The notes below the pieces were generated by a model. The model did not search any database. It was not told where the DNA came from and saw only the letters and a list, made by a program, of their open reading frames with translations. From positions 1 to 60,572 of the IMG/VR virus record IMGVR_UViG_3300025647_000036: 60,572 nt of DNA; one strand, 5' to 3'. The translations under genes and the position numbers were made by a program. This DNA comes from a virus. Below, one piece after another: positions 57,429 to 60,572 of the stretch (its first letter is position 1; the number at the start of each line of letters is the position of its first letter).

Positions 57429-57548
57429 AAACATAATGGAATCTACGCCAGAATCAATAAAGGTATTGACACGGTTAGATTGAAGAAAGAGATTAATGAA
57501 TTTTTTACCTTTGACGAACTTTATGTTTATTATAAAATAATGGAATGA
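57426..57548 (+). CDS. Possible 40-residue protein or gene remnant
   Basis: From TTG 57426 the frame reads MKHNGIYARINKGIDTVRLK and KEINEFFTFDELYVYYKIME, a coherent charged/aromatic peptide. It ends in an ATGA overlap with the next gene, a sign of translational coupling. No ATG is present in frame except near the end, so it may be a truncated or decayed gene. Confidence 0.35.
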   Translation: MKHNGIYARINKGIDTVRLKKEINEFFTFDELYVYYKIME

Positions 57549-57880
57549 GAAATATTAGCGAAAGACCTGATGGATGGGTCGTAATTAAAATCACAAATAA
57601 AGGTGAAACCAATTACAAAGTATTTGGTGGATGGGGTGGTGGTTATCTTGATGGTGACCGATGGAAACTTAATAGTGGTATTAGTAAAGTTGAAGAAGAC
57701 GATACTAATTACTACTTCTATGGATATTCAGGTAGTTGTTACCAATGTGGTAAAGAACATTATGGACGACTAACCGCTTATTGTTACGGGACAATATCAT
57801 CAATTGTTGACAAAGGTAATTCTGCGGGTGCTGAGGTTGAAATAATGGATAAAGATACGAATTGGTTAGAGTTGGTGTGA
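57545..57880 (+). CDS. Unknown small protein
   Basis: 111 residues: RPDGWVVIKITNKGETNYKV, GGWGGGYLDGDRWKLNSGI, FYGYSGSCYQCGKEHYGRLT. Strand-rich, W/G/Y-rich with one CxxC; looks like a small beta-barrel. No family recognised. Confidence 0.6.
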   Translation: MRNISERPDGWVVIKITNKGETNYKVFGGWGGGYLDGDRWKLNSGISKVEEDDTNYYFYGYSGSCYQCGKEHYGRLTAYCYGTISSIVDKGNSAGAEVEIMDKDTNWLELV

Positions 57881-57960
57881 AGATAGATAGACAAAAGGTT
57901 TACGATAAGTGTTCATGACTTTGGTTTGATAGACGTTAAACCGAAAAGTGTTGTATTTTA

Positions 57961-58269
57961 TTACGAGACATTACCCAACGAACAATCAGGACTATAATTC
58001 ATAAGAACCAAAACTTGAGTTGGTATAAAGTCTGCAATATGTTTAGATAACTTATTTCTAAACTCAGTTGACATTGTTTGGTTAGTTAGGACAAGTAAAA
58101 TGTATTCTTCATTCACAGGCGACTTGACGGCAATTAAATCACAGACGATAGATTGGTCTGAGAAATAACCTAAAGCAATAGATTCGATAGCCTCACTATA
58201 CTTACCTAAGATTGAATCACCTCGGTCAAATATTTTTTTAATGGTAGAATCTTTTACTATTACATTCAT
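57961..58269 (-). CDS. Unknown small protein
   Basis: 102 residues from ATG 58269 (MNVIVKDSTIKKIFD); two codons earlier another ATG exists. SEAIESIALGYFSDQSIVCD and VNEEYILLVLTNQ suggest a small alpha/beta fold. Longer in-frame starts lie beyond the late-type element and are rejected. Confidence 0.6.
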   Translation of the reverse strand: MNVIVKDSTIKKIFDRGDSILGKYSEAIESIALGYFSDQSIVCDLIAVKSPVNEEYILLVLTNQTMSTEFRNKLSKHIADFIPTQVLVLMNYSPDCSLGNVS

Positions 58270-58272
58270 AAA

Positions 58273-58280
58273 CATAAATA
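58273..58280 (-). promoter_or_regulatory. TATTTATG element (minus strand), candidate late promoter
   Basis: Reads TATTTATG on the minus strand, 3 bases before the start codon at 58269. Confidence 0.5.
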
Positions 58281-58286
58281 TTAAAG

Positions 58287-58294
58287 TATTTATA
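58287..58294 (+). promoter_or_regulatory. TATTTATA element, candidate late promoter
   Basis: TATTTATA ends 4 bases before the ATG at 58299, divergent to the element at 58273. Confidence 0.6.
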
Positions 58295-58298
58295 AATA

Positions 58299-58829
58299 AT
58301 GAATCAGAAGGGTAAACAAAGTTTATTAAAGTTGTATCAAACACAGGGGTTGTATGACACCAGCAGAATTACTGGATTAAAAAGTTATGATATTATTAAC
58401 ATTTTAAATCAACCTTTAGACACTCAATTATCTTATGATTTGTTATTTGATATGTTGAGATATGATGTTTTACCAAAAAAATATAACGACATTGAATTTA
58501 CCATTGGTAATGACGGTGTTTGGTACCTTGACAAAACATTTGATATGGGTGGTGACACATATATGAAAGTATATTCAATGGCAACACCATTTTGGGACGG
58601 AAACGACGGATTACCTTTTGACACAACAAACTACACTATATTTGATAAATCAGATGATAAGAAAATATCCGAAGGGGACGTTGAGTTATACGACTTTGCT
58701 GAAGCCAGTGGAAACTTTGAAAATATAACTGAACTAATTAAGTGGTATAAAAACTTTTATTTACCTCACATTCAAAAGTTTTTTAATAAACATTATAATA
58801 GAATTTTAAAGTATGAATCTGAGGGATAA
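58299..58829 (+). CDS. Unknown protein
   Basis: 176 residues. MNQKGKQSLLKLYQTQGLYD, then ISRITGL-like helix, and FTIGNDGVWYLDKTFDMGGD. The C-terminal helix ends NKHYNRILKYESEG. No family. Its end overlaps the next, leader-bearing gene by 17 bases. Confidence 0.65.
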   Translation: MNQKGKQSLLKLYQTQGLYDTSRITGLKSYDIINILNQPLDTQLSYDLLFDMLRYDVLPKKYNDIEFTIGNDGVWYLDKTFDMGGDTYMKVYSMATPFWDGNDGLPFDTTNYTIFDKSDDKKISEGDVELYDFAEASGNFENITELIKWYKNFYLPHIQKFFNKHYNRILKYESEG

Positions 58830-59460
58830 TATAAAACAAATACTTAGAGAAGAAGTTACAAAACGTTTTGAAAGACCATCTCCTAACATGGAGAAACTAA
58901 TCTATAATTGGTTAGACAAATACGTTTCAAATAGCCAAATGTATCAAGAGAAATCTTGGGAAAGTAGAACAGATTTTACTTGGTGTAAAGATGGTAAAGA
59001 AATCATGCAGGTGATTCTATTTTTTAACACTGATGAAACCGTTTTTGATGACAAAAGAAAGACTGAAGAAAGAGATTTTGAAGAGGGTTCATTATGGATT
59101 CCAAAGGATATCATTAAAAGCATGTTAAGTTATTTACCCGTTAGACAAAATTATTTAAATTATTTAATTGAAGAATGGTTTGAGGATAAGTTTGGTTCTG
59201 AGATAAATACTAAAATGAATCGTGACGACATCTTTATTCATGAGTTTAAAGCTTATCCTGATACAGCAAGTGTTTGTGTTCCACCAATGAAAAAACCTGA
59301 AGATGTTACTGAGGAAGAAATGATAGAGTTTATTCTTAAAACTACATTATATAAAAGAAATGATTTATTAAGACATGAAGAAGAGGAACCTGGATTTATA
59401 GAAAAAACTTATCTACAGAAAATTCGTAATAAAAAGAAAGAAGAATTAGAAAACCAATAA
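58813..59460 (+). CDS. Protein with NIKQILREE leader, probable virion cargo
   Basis: 215 residues. Leader MNLRDNIKQILREEV (L-R-E). The rest is acidic: RTDFTWCKDGKEIMQVILFF, SLWIPKDIIKSMLSYLPVRQ and a C-terminal K/E helix. No family recognised. One base from the next gene. Confidence 0.7.
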   Translation: MNLRDNIKQILREEVTKRFERPSPNMEKLIYNWLDKYVSNSQMYQEKSWESRTDFTWCKDGKEIMQVILFFNTDETVFDDKRKTEERDFEEGSLWIPKDIIKSMLSYLPVRQNYLNYLIEEWFEDKFGSEINTKMNRDDIFIHEFKAYPDTASVCVPPMKKPEDVTEEEMIEFILKTTLYKRNDLLRHEEEEPGFIEKTYLQKIRNKKKEELENQ

Positions 59461-59461
59461 T

Positions 59462-60235
59462 ATGGGACTAAATGAACAAATATCAAGAATGAAATCAATG
59501 ATGGGATTGAATGAAGTAACAAACCCATACAAAGTTAATTGGGAAGAACCAACAAGAGAATATTTTGTTCAAGAATTAGATGAGTTATTGGGTAATGAGA
59601 TGAGGTTTTCAAAAGGAGAGTTTTTTCATCCTAATAATTATGACCTAATGTATAGTTTATTTCCATATACATTTAAAACAATCGCAGAACATGCAAAAGG
59701 TGAACCTATAGAAAGTGATGAAGAAATTAAAGAAATCTTATTAAACAAAGAAATACAAGACTTGATGGATGATTGGGGTGAATATAGACACGTCTTAAAA
59801 AAAGACCCAAGAGCACAAGAAGAAGGTTTAAACTTCTTCAACATGGGAAATATGAAAGTATGGAAAGGAACCGACACTAATACAGGGGAATATGTTGATA
59901 ATATTAATAACACTTTTTATATGGGAAAAGTTGGTTCATTTATGGAATGGAATCCTGAATACAAAGATACGACTTCATCAGGACTTGTAAAACAATTTGA
60001 AGACCCTGAGTACAAACCACAATTAAGAGGATATAAAGGAAATATAGAACAATATAAAGAGTTTGCAAAAAAAGGCGAAGAAAGAAGTTTACCAGCACCT
60101 TTTGTGATAAAACTACCAACAAATGATAGAGAAGAAAAAGAATATATATTAATTGGTGGACACAAAAGAAGTGCAATTGCGTTACAATTAGGTGTAGAAC
60201 CAATAAAAGTGTGGTTAATAGATTTAACGAAGTAA
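59462..60235 (+). CDS. ParB/sulfiredoxin-like domain protein with MKSMMGLNE leader
   Basis: 257 residues. Leader MGLNEQISRMKSMMGLNEV (two L-N-E sites). The C-terminal about 50 residues read PAPFVIKLPTNDREEKEYIL, IGGHKRSAIALQLG and PIKVWLIDL, the ParB/Srx-type nucleotide-binding pattern (strand, G-(G/E)-H-(K/R)-R-x2-A). In ParB this binds CTP; related domains act as kinases or nucleases. The N-terminal region is unknown. Probably packaged with the head proteins, given the leader. Confidence 0.7.
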   Translation: MGLNEQISRMKSMMGLNEVTNPYKVNWEEPTREYFVQELDELLGNEMRFSKGEFFHPNNYDLMYSLFPYTFKTIAEHAKGEPIESDEEIKEILLNKEIQDLMDDWGEYRHVLKKDPRAQEEGLNFFNMGNMKVWKGTDTNTGEYVDNINNTFYMGKVGSFMEWNPEYKDTTSSGLVKQFEDPEYKPQLRGYKGNIEQYKEFAKKGEERSLPAPFVIKLPTNDREEKEYILIGGHKRSAIALQLGVEPIKVWLIDLTK

Positions 60236-60336
60236 TGAACCTACACGAACAACTTGATAGTGAAATGATGGGTAAAATATTCGAAAAGTTATTCAAAAAG
60301 AAAGTTAGCTACGTCTATGGATATAGTCGTTTATAG
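60235..60336 (+). CDS. 33-residue protein
   Basis: MNLHEQLDSEMMGKIFEKLF then KKKVSYVYGYSRL. Linked to the previous gene by a TAATG overlap. Amphipathic helix with a basic/aromatic tail; function unknown. Confidence 0.5.
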   Translation: MNLHEQLDSEMMGKIFEKLFKKKVSYVYGYSRL

Positions 60337-60337
60337 A

Positions 60338-60572
60338 TTAATTATACTCCTCATTATCATACACTCTTTGAACACGAGATGGTTCAACAAAAGAACCTTC
60401 AGTCAACAAAGTTTCATAATGTTTAAGTTCTATCTTTTTGTTCTCCAAGTCCTCACGAGTATAGATAGGTTCAAATAATGGACGACTACGAAATGGAACA
60501 TTCTCACGATTATCCCAAGCATCGAGTTCCTCCTCAATTCGAGGGATTGAGTTTTTAAGGTAGGTATAATGT
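60338..60572 (-). CDS. C-terminal part of a minus-strand protein (5' truncated by window edge)
   Basis: The frame is open from the right edge to TAA at 60338-60340, about 77 residues: IEEELDAWDNRENVPFRSRP, LFEPIYTREDLENKKIELKH, GSFVEPSRVQRVYDNEEYN. Composition is that of a true gene. Not identifiable from this fragment. Confidence 0.65.
   Translation of the reverse strand, partial: HYTYLKNSIPRIEEELDAWDNRENVPFRSRPLFEPIYTREDLENKKIELKHYETLLTEGSFVEPSRVQRVYDNEEYN

Noticed and set aside
1-60572. CRISPR array
   Set aside because: The only tandem repeat (17-202) is coding and has no spacers.
1-60572. tRNA or tmRNA genes
   Set aside because: No cloverleaf with CCA-type end or tmRNA-like ends was found by eye; a covariance-model scan would be needed to be sure.
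1-60572. Bacterial chromosome rather than phage
   Set aside because: The density of very short overlapping genes, lysin/spanin context, tail proteins, cargo leaders and lack of central cellular operons favour a phage. The receptor operon and glutamine synthetase alone would not decide this.

Overview
This window looks like an accessory region of a large, AT-rich, tailed bacteriophage of Bacteroidota (flavobacterium-like host). About 100 tightly packed, mostly short genes lie chiefly on the plus strand, many joined by 1-20 base overlaps (TAATG, ATGA). There are no rRNA or tRNA genes. Gene types seen mainly in large phages recur: an amidase lysin next to spanin-like proteins, DUF932, DUF3310, DUF5661-, DUF5856- and DUF6915-like proteins, a LamG tail protein, a glycine-rich adhesin and solitary DNA methyltransferases. 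The host assignment rests on promoters of the Bacteroidota type (TTG, about 19-20 bases, TAnnTTTG), the absence of Shine-Dalgarno sequences, a Bacteroidota-type histone H1-like protein, a type II glutamine synthetase and a SusC-like TonB receptor. No terminase, portal, capsid or polymerase gene lies here.

Layout. 1-2.4 kb: end of an octapeptide-repeat protein, lysin, and a nested spanin-like pair. 2.4-5.1 kb: two large lysine/glutamate-rich, probably head-internal proteins. 5.2-8.6 kb: Hc1 histone, small unknowns, DnaJ. 8.7-12.3 kb: beta-helix lipoprotein plus TonB-dependent receptor. 12.4-20.2 kb: Dam-type methylase, LRR protein, DUF932, PcfJ-like protein, thioredoxin and glutaredoxin. 20.3-29.1 kb: glutamine synthetase, DUF3310, second methyltransferase, pretoxin-like protein, DHH phosphoesterase, DUF192, Nudix. 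29.2-38.5 kb: SmpB, LamG tail protein, RmlB/RmlC, DUF5856, a candidate structured RNA. 38.5-49 kb: AAA+ ATPase, GT-D glycosyltransferase, a protein with ten CxxCxGxG repeats, a metalloprotease-like protein. 49-60.5 kb: a dense run of probable virion-cargo proteins (ADP-ribosyltransferase-like, zincin, ParB-like), a glycine-rich adhesin and a GT2 glycosyltransferase.

The most interesting pattern is a two-part system. (1) At least 15 otherwise unrelated proteins start with one of a few short amphipathic leaders ending in (L/I)-x-E, e.g. IKKVLRE, ILTES, LIKQLVEQ, QYGLLVEE, MKSMMGLNE. In T4 the prohead protease cuts after (L/I)-x-E, and internal head proteins (Alt, IPI-III) carry a roughly ten-residue capsid-targeting leader removed at such a site. 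I infer that these genes encode an arsenal packed in the head and injected with the DNA; one member looks like an ADP-ribosyltransferase, as T4 Alt is. (2) Most of these genes are preceded, often by only 2-17 bases, by a strand-specific TATTTAT(A/T/G) element, while genes that look host-directed or early (DUF932, SmpB and others) carry host-type TAnnTTTG promoters. This suggests a late-promoter class whose regulon can be read from the sequence.

All functions come from reading motifs by eye; no database search was run. Many genes remain unrecognised and are described as such.
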